Part shown: in pieces, positions 41,470 through 50,806 of the stretch
How the letters are laid out: the number at the start of each line of letters is the position of its first letter
Position numbering within the stretch: the stretch's first letter is position 1
From: an uncultured Sulfitobacter sp.
Lineage (GTDB): Bacteria > Pseudomonadota > Alphaproteobacteria > Rhodobacterales > Rhodobacteraceae
NCBI GenBank assembly: GCA_947502265.1
Contig: CANMZB010000012.1
Coordinates: 62,001 to 126,000 of the forward strand
Length of the DNA stretch: 64,000 bases
Reading direction: 5' to 3'
Made by a program: the position numbers and the translations under genes
Notes under the pieces: generated by a model
Database searches by the model: none
Seen by the model: only the letters and a program-made list of their open reading frames with translations
What the model was told of the DNA's origin: nothing

Positions 41470-43059
41470 TTACCCCAGATCTATCTTTTTGGAAACCGAC
41501 ACCGATCCGACCTCGCCCGTGGCCCATCCATGGAACGCGGACGAAAATTTGCCCGCGTCCGATCCTGCCACGACGATGTGGATATAATCGGTGCTGGCGA
41601 ATTTCGGAACGGATTGCGCAAGCGCCTCCGGCCCCATCTCTTCGGCAGTTGCTTGCGGAATACCTGCGCCGGATGTTTCGTCCGCGACCATCTCGGACAG
41701 CGGGCGGGAGGTGACTTCCTGTATCCGTTCGCGCAGCCGGTCCTTGGAATAATCGCCCTTCCGCGTCAGCGTGTCGATGTGTTCGGGGCAGACCACCAGC
41801 AGGGCGTCCACCGGAAGGTTTCTGAGTTTTGGCAGAAACACCCCTTCGAGACCAAGGCCAAGAGAGCCTGCGATCTGGTCCGGTGCGCGCGATGTCTGAT
41901 CAACGATGTGAACCGGTCCGCCGGTCATCGCAAACACCGTCACGACAGAATCTTGTGGATCAAACCCGCGTTCGACATGTAGCGCGGGCCAGGGAGAGCG
42001 TTCTTCCCATTCCGCAAAACACATGGTGAATTTCATCGGGTTGCCAAGCGTCGAGCGTTCGACCCCGCCGGTTGATGCACCGCCAACGTTGCGTACAACC
42101 AACCGGACGGCCCGCCCGATGGTGGCATTGGCGCGGTTGCCCGCCCCCAAGGCCCCCAATTTCATGTTCATCCCGATTTTTTCACGAATCGGGCCGTTGA
42201 TTACCATGACAGGGGCGGCGCCCATTGTGGTTGCAGTTACGCCGTGGATGTTGAATTCATCGGTACAGACGGCTTCGACGGCGGCAATGATGACGGGCAG
42301 GTATTCCGGCTTGCATCCTGCCATCACCGCGTTGATCGCGATTTTTTCAACTGTCGCCTCGCCCATGTTGGGCGGCACGGTGGCGATCACGTCTTGCGGA
42401 GCACGGTGGGTGCCGCCCAGCATCCGCATCACCCGCTCGGGTGTGGGCGCGACAAGCGGCAGGCCGTCGGAAAACCCCTGATCAAACATGAACTCGGCCA
42501 CGTCGTCGCTGCTGGCGACATCAATCCGGCGCGCGTGGATCGGGCTGCCGTCAGCCTCGGCGCGTAACTTGTCGTAGATCGCGGGATCAAGGTGTTTCGA
42601 GCCGCAACCGGGGCGCCATGCGGGCAGGCTGGCCCAGTCGATCTGCGCGGCGGGCAGGGCCGTTTGCGCGCTTATATCGGCAGCGAGCGTTTCCCAGTCT
42701 GTGCGGATGAACCCTTCGAACTGTGACAGGACGGTTCCTGTCGCGTCGATCCAGAAGACGGAAGGGACGCTTTCGATGTCCCACGCAAAGGCGGTTTTGC
42801 ACGGAGTATCGTCAAGGACCGGCATCGACAGCGCGTGGCGCGCGGCGAATGTTGCATTGTCGTCGCCTGATTGCGCGATCAACAGGACGTCCACTGCGCT
42901 GCCGAAGGCTTTGTGCAACGCCTCCAACACGGGGGCGGCGGTGTTGCAAGTGGCGCAATCTTCTTTGACGAAACAAATCAGGCCGGGCCGGTTTTTGGGC
43001 AGGCTGTGGGGGTTCCCGCCCAGATCGTTCAGTTGAAAATGCGGCTGTTGGTTGCTCAT
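41470..43059 (-). CDS. Thioredoxin-like domain fused to UGSC-partner domain
   Basis: A 529-aa protein starting MSNQQPHFQLNDLGG after GGGAGGGCCGAC. Residues 1-150 form a thioredoxin/peroxiredoxin-like domain with the redox pair CATC (C35, C38) in ICFVKEDCATCNTAAP and the cis-Pro loop IESVPSVFWID. The remaining 350 residues are a conserved uncharacterised domain: FSDGLPLVAPTPERVMRMLGG, NMGEATVEKIAINAVMAGCKPEYLPVI, NIHGVTATTMGAAPVMVINGP and GALGAGNRANATIGRAVRLVVRNVGG. It is translated just before the selenoprotein on the same transcript, so it probably binds it; the Trx domain is well placed to reduce the Sec centre. Larger-domain chemistry is unknown. Confidence 0.8.
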   Translation of the reverse strand: MSNQQPHFQLNDLGGNPHSLPKNRPGLICFVKEDCATCNTAAPVLEALHKAFGSAVDVLLIAQSGDDNATFAARHALSMPVLDDTPCKTAFAWDIESVPSVFWIDATGTVLSQFEGFIRTDWETLAADISAQTALPAAQIDWASLPAWRPGCGSKHLDPAIYDKLRAEADGSPIHARRIDVASSDDVAEFMFDQGFSDGLPLVAPTPERVMRMLGGTHRAPQDVIATVPPNMGEATVEKIAINAVMAGCKPEYLPVIIAAVEAVCTDEFNIHGVTATTMGAAPVMVINGPIREKIGMNMKLGALGAGNRANATIGRAVRLVVRNVGGASTGGVERSTLGNPMKFTMCFAEWEERSPWPALHVERGFDPQDSVVTVFAMTGGPVHIVDQTSRAPDQIAGSLGLGLEGVFLPKLRNLPVDALLVVCPEHIDTLTRKGDYSKDRLRERIQEVTSRPLSEMVADETSGAGIPQATAEEMGPEALAQSVPKFASTDYIHIVVAGSDAGKFSSAFHGWATGEVGSVSVSKKIDLG

Positions 43060-43125
43060 GTCGGCCCTCCCGTATGACAGAACCATATTGAAGGTGATAT
43101 TAGAGTAATGTCCAGCCCGTGCAGA

Positions 43126-43220
43126 TGGCGGAGGTGGATGGGAATCGAACCCACCACACGCCGTAAAGGCGCGTCCGTGGTTTTGAAGACCAGGGAAGCC
43201 ACCAGACTCCAGTCACCTCC
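43126..43220 (-). tRNA. selC: tRNA-Sec (anticodon UCA)
   Basis: A 95-base tRNA including an encoded CCA end (43128-43126). Acceptor GGAGGTG pairs with CACCTCC; the anticodon stem-loop TGGTC-TTCAAAA-CCA contains UCA, complementary to UGA; there is a long variable arm (ACGGACGCGCC-TTTA-GGCGTGTGG region), a TTCGATT T-loop, and discriminator G. The eighth acceptor pair is an A-C mismatch. Length and long variable arm are those of tRNA-Sec. It lies between selB and the selenoprotein partner gene in the same orientation, an unusual intra-operon position. Confidence 0.95.
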
Positions 43221-43271
43221 GCATCTCGTGACCCTAGCAAGTCGCGCGAGACGTGGAAACCGAATAAGCGG

Positions 43272-45161
43272 CTAGAAATCTTTGGCGACAGCCATCCGGC
43301 GCGCGTCACCATTGCGGATTGTCACACCGCAACTGTCGAAATGTTCCAGCACCGGCACGATGATTCGGCGGGTGGTGGCAAGCGCGCTGCGGGCCTGCGA
43401 GGTTGTGAACGTTTGTGGCGGGGCAAATGCAGCAGACAGAACGCTGGCGGCCTGGGCCAGGGTGTTGGTGTGAAGGATCAGCGTTTGCTTTAGCGCGACG
43501 TTACGCAGGGGTACCAGAGCGTCGAGGTCGATCAGAAGATCGAACAGGTCTTGATCAAGGCGGTCTTGCACCACGCTTTCGGTTGCGGGCGGCGACAATC
43601 CCGCTTCGCGAAACGCGTTTTCGATATCTGTTAGTCTTGCGCGTTGCACCGTGTTCAACACGGCCACGGGGTTGTGGCTGCTCGCGGCGAGGCGGTTGTC
43701 GTGTTGGCGGATTTGCCCGCTGGCACAAAGCGCGTCTGTGATGTGGCGCAGGAGGGCAGGAGACAGGGCGGGAAACGTGATCGCCGCTTTCGGGGCCATT
43801 GAGCGAAGCGGGAATCTGGTGTGATAGGCGGCGAGCGCCTTCATAACGTCTGTCTTGCCCGCCTTGACCGCTTCGTCCGGTGCGATCAGGTCCGCATCGA
43901 GGTTCTGAAATCCGTCACCGAGCGTAACGCGCGCCGATTGCGCCGTCACGCGGCCAAGGCGGGCAACATCCGCAAGGCGTGCAACGCCGCCGTTTGCATC
44001 GCTCAGCGCCGTTGCGATGCCTGCAACGGCGTGCAGATGCGCGGCCTGTAGAGCGCACAGGCGACCCTTGTCACCGGACCGTGAAGGCATTGCCTGTGGA
44101 TCAAGAATGACAGCCCCGCCTATCGTTTCGGCGGGCGACAGCCGCCGCAAGACTGCCCGCTGACCGGCAAAAGCCGTCACCGGTTTTTTAAACCGCAACT
44201 GGACGAAACCGGCATCCGCAGGCGCGATCCGGCCACCGCCAAACAGGCGGACACTCGCGACGGCGCTGGTCGTGCCGAACGATACGCGCACCTCTTCCAT
44301 GTGCTTCAACGCCCGTGTCACCGAAGGCTGCAATGTCACGCGCGCGTCGATACATGCGGATGGCGCGCCCGCGCCGCCCGTGCAGAGCACCGCACCGCGG
44401 GCGATGTCACTCACGCCAACGCCGCGCAGATTAACAGCAACGCGTTCGCCGGCATGAACCGTGTCGCGTGCTGTGCCGCGGCTGTGCAGGCCGCGGATCG
44501 TGGCGGCCTGACCGGCAGGCTGCACCATCACCGCGTCTTCGACAGATAACGCATGGCCAAGCAGGGTGCCGGTGACGATTGTGCCGCGTCCGGGCAGGGA
44601 GAACGCGCGGTCAACGGCCAAAAAGCCATGAAGAGGAGCCCAAGGCGCATCAGCATCCAGTAGCACCGCCTGTAACGCCGCATGCAGATCGTCGATCCCG
44701 TCGCCCGTAATCGCGGAGCATGTGACAAGCGGAGCGTCTGCAAGCGGCGTTCGGGCAAATGCGGCGCGGATTTCGATCAGGCGGGAAGCCAGTTGCGCAG
44801 GGGGGAGCAGGTCGGATTTGGTGACGGCGATGACGCCGCGTGTGATGCCGAGCAGCTTTGCGATGCTCACATGCTCCAGTGTCTGTGCGCCAATGCCTTC
44901 AGCCGCCGAGATCACGACCAGCGCCGCGCGTGCACCGGTTGCACCCGAGATCATCGCTGGAATAAAATCCTCGTGCCCGGGCGCGTCTATAAAATCAATG
45001 ATGCCGTCCGGATAAGCATAATGCGCAAAGCCGGGGGTGATGGACAGGCCGCGCGCTTTTTCTTCAGGCAGGCGGTCGGTGTGGATTCCGGTGAGGGCGT
45101 GCACAAGCGATGTTTTCCCGTGATCGACGTGCCCGATCACAACGATACAACAGGTTTTCAT
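43272..45161 (-). CDS. selB: Selenocysteine-specific translation elongation factor SelB
   Basis: A 629-aa GTPase that delivers Sec-tRNA to UGA codons bearing a SECIS. G1 IGHVDHGKTSLVHALTG at residues 9-25, G2 region RLPEEKARGLSITPGFAHY, G3 IDFIDAPGHEDFI, G4 VTKSDLL, then EF-Tu-like domains 2-3 and a C-terminal set of winged-helix domains (from about residue 440) that bind the SECIS RNA. The C-terminal winged-helix part, ending RRIIVPVLEHFDSCGVTIRNGDARRMAVAKDF, is complete. Its ATG overlaps the selA stop by 4 bases, so the two are coupled. tRNA-Sec lies 51 bases downstream. Confidence 0.96.
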   Translation of the reverse strand: MKTCCIVVIGHVDHGKTSLVHALTGIHTDRLPEEKARGLSITPGFAHYAYPDGIIDFIDAPGHEDFIPAMISGATGARAALVVISAAEGIGAQTLEHVSIAKLLGITRGVIAVTKSDLLPPAQLASRLIEIRAAFARTPLADAPLVTCSAITGDGIDDLHAALQAVLLDADAPWAPLHGFLAVDRAFSLPGRGTIVTGTLLGHALSVEDAVMVQPAGQAATIRGLHSRGTARDTVHAGERVAVNLRGVGVSDIARGAVLCTGGAGAPSACIDARVTLQPSVTRALKHMEEVRVSFGTTSAVASVRLFGGGRIAPADAGFVQLRFKKPVTAFAGQRAVLRRLSPAETIGGAVILDPQAMPSRSGDKGRLCALQAAHLHAVAGIATALSDANGGVARLADVARLGRVTAQSARVTLGDGFQNLDADLIAPDEAVKAGKTDVMKALAAYHTRFPLRSMAPKAAITFPALSPALLRHITDALCASGQIRQHDNRLAASSHNPVAVLNTVQRARLTDIENAFREAGLSPPATESVVQDRLDQDLFDLLIDLDALVPLRNVALKQTLILHTNTLAQAASVLSAAFAPPQTFTTSQARSALATTRRIIVPVLEHFDSCGVTIRNGDARRMAVAKDF

Positions 45162-46549
45162 GAGCCTGAAATACGCTCCAGAGCTGTGACAATCAACGGT
45201 AGTTCGCCGTCGGACACGGTGCGCATATCCAGCATGACATGCGCGCGTTCGATCCGCCCGATCACCGGCATATCACTGTGCCGCAGCGCTGCCATCAATT
45301 GGTCGGGCGACAAGGCCGGCAACCGGACTGCCACTGCGAAGCTTGGCAAATCCTGTTCCGGCAGACTGCCACCGCCAACGAGAGCGGCGCTTTTTTCTAC
45401 GGCAACGCCCTTGATCCCGATGCCTGACAGCGCGTCCGCCAGCAGCGTCGCACGGTGGTGAACGTCTGCCACTGGTTCGGCAAGCATCCGCAGCACGGGA
45501 ATTTCCGAAACCGGATCAAAGGGCGCGCTGTAAAGGCGCAGCGTTGCTTCAAGAGCGGCCAGCGACAGCTTGTCGATGCGCAGCGCGCGCATCAGTGGAT
45601 GTGATTTCAGGCTGGCGATGATGTCGCGCCGCCCTGCGATGATCCCCGCCTGAGGGCCGCCCAGCAGCTTGTCGCCCGAAAACATCACCAGATCGACACC
45701 GGCCTTCAGAATGTCGGCGACGACGGGTTCGTCCGTCAGCCCGTAAGGCGACAGATCAATCAACACGCCGCTGCCGAGGTCTTCGATCAGGATGACATTC
45801 CGGTCTGCCGCCAGCCGCGCAAGGTCGCTGCGCGCTGGAGAAGAGGTGAAGCCGACGATCCTGAAATTGCTGGTATGACTTTTCAAAAGGACGGCGGTGT
45901 TATCATCAATGGCATCCTCGTAATCGCCAAGCCGCGTCTTGTTTGTCGTGCCGACCTCGCGCAGGGTGGCCCCGCTTTGCGCAATCACGTCCGGCAGACG
46001 GAACGAGCCGCCGATCTCGATCAGCTCGCCGCGCGATGCGACAACACTGCGCCCGCCCGCCGTCGCCATCAGGCTAAGGAGGACAGCGGCGGCACAATTG
46101 TTGACCACAACAGCGGCATCGGCACCGGTAAGATCACAGATCAGTTTTTCGACATGTGCGTGACGCGACCCGCGTTTTCCAGTCGCCAGATCGAGTTCGA
46201 GATTGGAAGGCGCAGCACCCGCCGCCTGCATCGCGCGGACGGCTTGCGGGGCCATCCGCGCCCGCCCCAGATTGGTGTGGATGATAATGCCGGTCGCGTT
46301 GATTACGGGCCTCAAAGACGGTGCGCGCGCCGCTTCGATTTTGTCGGCAACCTTTGCTGCAAAGGCGGGGCTGGCAAAATCGGGAAGTTCGATCGGGCCT
46401 TGCGCGAGAAGGGCTGTACGCAGAGTGCCGGTAATTTTTCTCAGCGCGCTGACGGTTTCGGCGTGACTGTAACGCTCCGCCAGGGCAGCGATGGAAGGGT
46501 GGTTCAGCACAGCCTGTATCTGCGGCAGATCTTTGAGGTTCCCGGCCAT
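45158..46549 (-). CDS. selA: L-seryl-tRNA(Sec) selenium transferase SelA
   Basis: A 463-aa PLP enzyme converting Ser-tRNA(Sec) to Sec-tRNA(Sec) with selenophosphate. N-terminal tRNA-binding part DLPQIQAVLNHPSIAALAERYSH, then INATGIIIHTNLGRARM, TGADAAVVVNNCAAAVLLSL, the Schiff-base lysine in MFSGDKLLGGPQAGII (residue near 294, as in E. coli K295) and C-terminal LVGGGSLPEQDLPSFAVAVRL. Length matches E. coli SelA. It is first of the minus-strand selA-selB-tRNA-Sec-partner-selenoprotein-selD series, starting about 80 bases after the RTX gene. Confidence 0.96.
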   Translation of the reverse strand: MAGNLKDLPQIQAVLNHPSIAALAERYSHAETVSALRKITGTLRTALLAQGPIELPDFASPAFAAKVADKIEAARAPSLRPVINATGIIIHTNLGRARMAPQAVRAMQAAGAAPSNLELDLATGKRGSRHAHVEKLICDLTGADAAVVVNNCAAAVLLSLMATAGGRSVVASRGELIEIGGSFRLPDVIAQSGATLREVGTTNKTRLGDYEDAIDDNTAVLLKSHTSNFRIVGFTSSPARSDLARLAADRNVILIEDLGSGVLIDLSPYGLTDEPVVADILKAGVDLVMFSGDKLLGGPQAGIIAGRRDIIASLKSHPLMRALRIDKLSLAALEATLRLYSAPFDPVSEIPVLRMLAEPVADVHHRATLLADALSGIGIKGVAVEKSAALVGGGSLPEQDLPSFAVAVRLPALSPDQLMAALRHSDMPVIGRIERAHVMLDMRTVSDGELPLIVTALERISGS

Positions 46550-46630
46550 TTCTACTCCGTTATCGAAAGTTCATGAGTGTGCCCGCCGGGTTTCTACGCC
46601 GCGCCAGCGCCCATGGGACGCGAGCGGCGC

Positions 46631-49600
46631 TTAATAACTGAAAATATCATCGAACAACTGCTCGTCGTCGTCGGTGGGAACATCTGTCTCCTCGGGGTCT
46701 TCAGGAAGAAACAGGGCGCTCATGATGTCTTCGGCTACTGTGGTGCTTTCGGGGGGCAAATCGGTGCTTTCCTCAACCGGAGCCGCACTTTGCCAGTCAG
46801 AGCCGGTTTCCGACACAACCAGTTGAAAGGCGTCATTGCTGATTTCGCTGCCGTCTTCGTCGATGCCCAGAACCGACACTTCATAGATGTGGTCGCCGTT
46901 CACATCCCAGATCTGGTCATAAGCAGGGTTGAACCAACTCTTGTTGCTGATTGCGCCGGTCTCGGCGTCCATGTCGAAATGGCCCGCATCCGGCCCCTCC
47001 AAAGCGTAAGTGGACCCGATGCCGCCCGCACCATCAAACGGGTCGAAAGCGCCTGCCGGTTCTACGGGATCAGAGTCATCTTCGTCGGCGGGTTCCGCAT
47101 CACGCCAGAAGGTATCGGTTTGCGTGACCACCAGTTCCAGATCGCTGCTGCTGACCTCGGCTCCGGTCGGGTCGCTGCCAAGCAGTGACACTTCATAGAT
47201 ATGGTCGCCGTTCACATCCCAGACCTGATTGTAGTCGGGTGTGAACCAATCCTTGTTGCTGATTTCACCGGATTCGGAGTCTACGTCGAAATGACCTGCG
47301 TCCGGTCCTTCCAGTGTGTAGGTGACGCCGGTCCCGTCGCCGGGGTCAATCGGATCGACAGGATCGACTGGATCAATAGGGTCCACCGGATCAACGGGGT
47401 CAATCGGATCGACAGGATCAACGGGGTCGACCGGATCAACTGTGTCGTCGCCTGCGTCACGCCAGAAGGTATCGGTTTGCGTGACCACCAGTTCCAGATC
47501 TTCGCTGCTGACCTCGGCTCCGGCCGGGTCGGTGCCAAGCACGGAGACTTCATAAATATGGTCGCCGTTCACATCCCAGACCTGATTGTAATCAGGGGTG
47601 AACCAGTCCTTGTTGCTGATTTCACCGGTTTCGGAGTTTACGTCGAAGTGGCCCGCATCCGGCCCGTCCAAGGTGTAGGTGACGCCGGTGCCATCGCCAG
47701 GGTCGATAGGATCAACCGGGTCGATAGGGTCCACTGGATCGACGGGCACAGTCAGATCCCCTGTCAGCGAAAAATCATCCGCCTGCAACGGTGCGCCAGA
47801 TTGGATCGCAACGACCAGATTGCCGTCCGTGACGTTCAAGGTCAGGGTCGTGATGTCGCCGTTAACGCTCATCGCAGCCGAGAGCGCCTCGGCGGTGTCA
47901 TAACCGGCAAGCTGTGACAGGTCGATCAGGTCAGCCGCGCCATTGGCCCCGAAATCGGTGATCTGCACGCTGCCCGGTACGTCTTGGAGCACAAAGACAT
48001 CATCGCCGTCGCCGCCGGTCAGGATATCGTCGCCCGCACCGCCATCAAGAATGTCGTTACCAGCCCCGCCATTCAGCTGGTCATTGCCGTCGCCGCCAAA
48101 CAGCGTGTCGTCGCCATTGCCCGAATTCATTATGTCATTGCCGGCACCGCCCTCGGCATAAAAAGACGACCCCGCACTGGCCCCGTCAAGGAAGTCATTG
48201 CCTGCGTCGAGGAAAATCCTGTCAGAGTCTTCGTGAACGCCGATAAACACCAGATCATTGCCGTTGCCGCCGTGTATTTCATCATTGCCCTGACTGCCCG
48301 CCAGAGTGTCGTTGCCGTCACCGCCATAGACCGTGTCGGTGCCGATGCTGCCGATGAGCGTGTCGTCACCGTCTTCACCGTAGATCAGATCATCCCCGTC
48401 ACGTCCAAATACGTGGTCATCACCGGCACCCGCGTTGATATGGTCATTGCCATACAGGCCTTCTATCTCGTCGTTGCCGTTGCCGCCCAGCAACGTATCA
48501 TCGCCGTATCCGCCGCGTAGGGTGTCTGCGCCATCGCCCCCTTCAAGGGAATCGTTGCCCGCATCACCGATCAGCGAGTCGTTACCGCCAAGCCCCAGAA
48601 TGACATCCGCACCCTCGCCACCGGTCAGGACATCATCGCCTTCGGTGCCGGTCTGTGTCGTTACGTCAACCGGATCAGGGACAATGGCCAAAGTCTCAAA
48701 GTCCTGCGCGCCATCGGTCGGCGTGAAGCTGGTGCCGGTTGACAGCGCAACCTGCACGCCCTGATCGTGAAAGCCGACGAGATCCGCCATGCCGTCACCG
48801 TTCACATCGGCCACGCTGCGGGTGTCTTGCGACTGGGTCCAGCCGCTGGTGTTTGTCCAAAGCGCCGCCTCATCGAACCCCGCGCCATTCGAGGTGGCGA
48901 CATAAACGCCGTCCGCGCCGAAGGAGACGATATCGGCCATGCCGTCGCCGTTCACGTCCGCCGCATCACGCGCATATTGCGCGCCGTTCCAGTTGCTGCC
49001 TGCGTCGGGTTCTGAAAGCCATGTTTCACCTGACGCAAAGCTTGCGCCGGTGGAAAGGGCGACCGTTACGCCGGTGCTGTCGAAACCGATGATGTCGTCC
49101 CGCCCGTCGTCGTTTACATCCGCCAATAGCCGCGCGTCGGCGGCCATGTGCCATCCATCGTCAGAGCCGAATTCATCCGACCAGATTTGCCCAGTTTCGA
49201 ACCCTGATCCGGTCGAAAGCGCGACAGTCACACCTTGATCGGTGAAGGCCACGACATCGGCCATTCCGTCCCCGTTGACATCAGCGGATTCACGTTCGCC
49301 GTCTTCGTGGGGGCCAAATTCACTGGACCAGCTTTCAACGGGGGCAAAGCCCGCGCCATCAGAGAGAGCGACGGTGACACCACCATCCCCGAAGCCCACG
49401 ACATCGGCCATGCCATCGCCGTTCACATCGGCCAGTTCACGGTCATCTGCACCCGCAGTTCCGGAGAAATCGCCGCTTCCGGCCGTGCTGCCCACAAAAC
49501 GGGTGCCGTCCGACAGGGCCGTGATAACGGAACTTTCTGCGAAACCGACAACATCCGCCTGACCGTCACCGTCGATATCCGCCAGATCGCGGTTGTGGTG

Positions 49601-50485
49601 TGTGTTGTCCCATCCGCCCGTCAGGGTGCCAAACGCGCTGCTCCACGCTGCGGGTGTTTCGCTTGGGTCCGCAAGGTTGTCGACTTCATAGCTGACCTGT
49701 GTCCATGCCTCGTAAACATCGGGGATGACCGGATTGCCATCCGAATCCGTGCTGTTGGACACATTGGGGTCATGCGCGGCGTAGGCTTGGAGTGTTTCGA
49801 GATTTTGCGCGCTGTCGTCGGATGACAGGTTCGGGGCAAAGTCGGCTGTGGCGTATTCTACATACGAGATAAGCTGGTGATCTGTGGTGTAAAATTGTTG
49901 CGCGTCATAGGCGAATTGCGAAGAGTGGACGTGGTCGGAGTGGTTGTCGCCTGCGTAATCCGAGCTGTGATCCTGTATGAGAACCGCGTCCGGCTGGTGA
50001 TGCTCCATCAGGCCAAGCAGGAGACCGGAAACCTGATCCGCGTCATAGCTGTTTGCGCCATCGACGCTGGTTATGCTGTCGATCCCGCCGGTCCAAAGCT
50101 GTTCAAGGCTTTGCATGTTGGTGCTGGAATAGCCCGCGCCGTCGGGGTTCCCGTCAGGAAGTCGCAGGAAATAAAGCCGCACCTCGGGGGTGCTTTCGAG
50201 GTAGGAGGTGCGCACATCAAAGCTGTCGTCGCCATTGCTGAAGGTGGCAACCGTATCGACCCAATCATCCGCGCCTGCCATGTTGCCATAGGCGGCCTTG
50301 GCTCCGGCTTCTCGCGCGTCGACGTAATCCGCATCCTGACCGGCGTCCCCCGCCGTCAGATAAACGGTTGTGTGGCCGCCGCCCGCGTCGATGCTGTGCT
50401 GGATATCCGGGTTCTGAAACAGCAGATCGTCGTCAATATGAGCGACAATTGAAAGTGTCGATCCAGACGCATCCAAAATGGGCAT
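46631..50485 (-). CDS. RTX-type secreted protein with PIG-L, VCBS, RTX and cadherin-like domains
   Basis: A 1284-aa acidic protein, likely secreted by a type I system (no signal peptide; glycine/aspartate-rich RTX). Order: PIG-L/LmbE deacetylase-like domain, residues 1-270, with AHIDDDLLF near 15-23 and DNHSDHVHSSQFA near 180-192 as zinc motifs; seven FG-GAP/VCBS-like repeats (DVNGDGMADVVGF type) about 295-595; RTX calcium repeats (GGxGxDxLxGG) about 612-833; then three cadherin-like repeats sharing GPDAGHFD and WDVNGDHIYEVS, joined by Val/Ile-Asp-Pro linkers, about 925-1235. The start MPILDASG follows GAAGAGG; upstream Mets lack support. No ABC/MFP secretion genes are adjacent. Use as a glycan-modifying surface enzyme or adhesin is inference. 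Confidence 0.88.
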   Translation of the reverse strand: MPILDASGSTLSIVAHIDDDLLFQNPDIQHSIDAGGGHTTVYLTAGDAGQDADYVDAREAGAKAAYGNMAGADDWVDTVATFSNGDDSFDVRTSYLESTPEVRLYFLRLPDGNPDGAGYSSTNMQSLEQLWTGGIDSITSVDGANSYDADQVSGLLLGLMEHHQPDAVLIQDHSSDYAGDNHSDHVHSSQFAYDAQQFYTTDHQLISYVEYATADFAPNLSSDDSAQNLETLQAYAAHDPNVSNSTDSDGNPVIPDVYEAWTQVSYEVDNLADPSETPAAWSSAFGTLTGGWDNTHHNRDLADIDGDGQADVVGFAESSVITALSDGTRFVGSTAGSGDFSGTAGADDRELADVNGDGMADVVGFGDGGVTVALSDGAGFAPVESWSSEFGPHEDGERESADVNGDGMADVVAFTDQGVTVALSTGSGFETGQIWSDEFGSDDGWHMAADARLLADVNDDGRDDIIGFDSTGVTVALSTGASFASGETWLSEPDAGSNWNGAQYARDAADVNGDGMADIVSFGADGVYVATSNGAGFDEAALWTNTSGWTQSQDTRSVADVNGDGMADLVGFHDQGVQVALSTGTSFTPTDGAQDFETLAIVPDPVDVTTQTGTEGDDVLTGGEGADVILGLGGNDSLIGDAGNDSLEGGDGADTLRGGYGDDTLLGGNGNDEIEGLYGNDHINAGAGDDHVFGRDGDDLIYGEDGDDTLIGSIGTDTVYGGDGNDTLAGSQGNDEIHGGNGNDLVFIGVHEDSDRIFLDAGNDFLDGASAGSSFYAEGGAGNDIMNSGNGDDTLFGGDGNDQLNGGAGNDILDGGAGDDILTGGDGDDVFVLQDVPGSVQITDFGANGAADLIDLSQLAGYDTAEALSAAMSVNGDITTLTLNVTDGNLVVAIQSGAPLQADDFSLTGDLTVPVDPVDPIDPVDPIDPGDGTGVTYTLDGPDAGHFDVNSETGEISNKDWFTPDYNQVWDVNGDHIYEVSVLGTDPAGAEVSSEDLELVVTQTDTFWRDAGDDTVDPVDPVDPVDPIDPVDPVDPIDPVDPVDPIDPGDGTGVTYTLEGPDAGHFDVDSESGEISNKDWFTPDYNQVWDVNGDHIYEVSLLGSDPTGAEVSSSDLELVVTQTDTFWRDAEPADEDDSDPVEPAGAFDPFDGAGGIGSTYALEGPDAGHFDMDAETGAISNKSWFNPAYDQIWDVNGDHIYEVSVLGIDEDGSEISNDAFQLVVSETGSDWQSAAPVEESTDLPPESTTVAEDIMSALFLPEDPEETDVPTDDDEQLFDDIFSY
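46790..47760 (-). repeat. Three tandem cadherin-like coding repeats with Pro-Asp linkers
   Basis: Within the RTX gene, the first and second repeat units (about 47450-47700 and 47090-47340) are almost identical in DNA, with a period of 357 bases (119 codons): the segment beginning GCCAGAAGGTATCGG recurs at 47104 and 47461. A third, more diverged unit lies at about 46790-47030. Linkers at about 47340-47455 and 47695-47755 encode runs of Val/Ile-Asp-Pro. Recent duplication and possible unit-number change by recombination are likely. Confidence 0.8.
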
Positions 50486-50806
50486 CTCAATTACCTCTTC
50501 AGCATGATTTGTACTATAATTAGCGACTGTTAGAACGATCAAATTGCCCGCATGCAAGGGCCAAGAATCTGAGGGAATTGTTAAAATACTGTAAAAACAG
50601 ATTGTTAGGTGTGATTTAAGAAAGGTGAGTAAAGGCTTGGCTCTCAATTGAGGCGAGAAAACGGCAAGTGCGGGAAACGATCCCAGGTGTGGCGCGGGAT
50701 TGTGCCGCACTTATCTTCCGAAAACCGAACCCGAACAGCGAATCAATCCGGTCGGGGCGGGCGGTTTCGGAGAGTGTCACAGCATGAAGCCTTGCGAGGG
50801 GCGGGA
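50486..50806 (-). promoter_or_regulatory. Promoter region of the RTX gene
   Basis: A 321-base AT-richer gap between dadA and the RTX gene. On the minus strand TTGATC (50542-50537) and TATAGT (50518-50513) are 18 bases apart and resemble a sigma-70 promoter, about 30 bases before the RTX start. A short CTGTTTTTACAG dyad lies near 50593-50604. No ORF is supported here. Confidence 0.5.

Noticed and set aside
46570-46630. Possible terminator between the RTX gene and selA (GCGTCC-CAT-GGGCGC)
   Set aside because: A stem can form but there is no T tract and the inner loop is only 3 bases; not strong enough to annotate.
47335-47760. Regular short repeats resembling a CRISPR array or VNTR outside genes
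   Set aside because: They code for Val/Ile-Asp-Pro linkers inside the RTX gene in frame; there are no spacer-like unique units and no cas genes.
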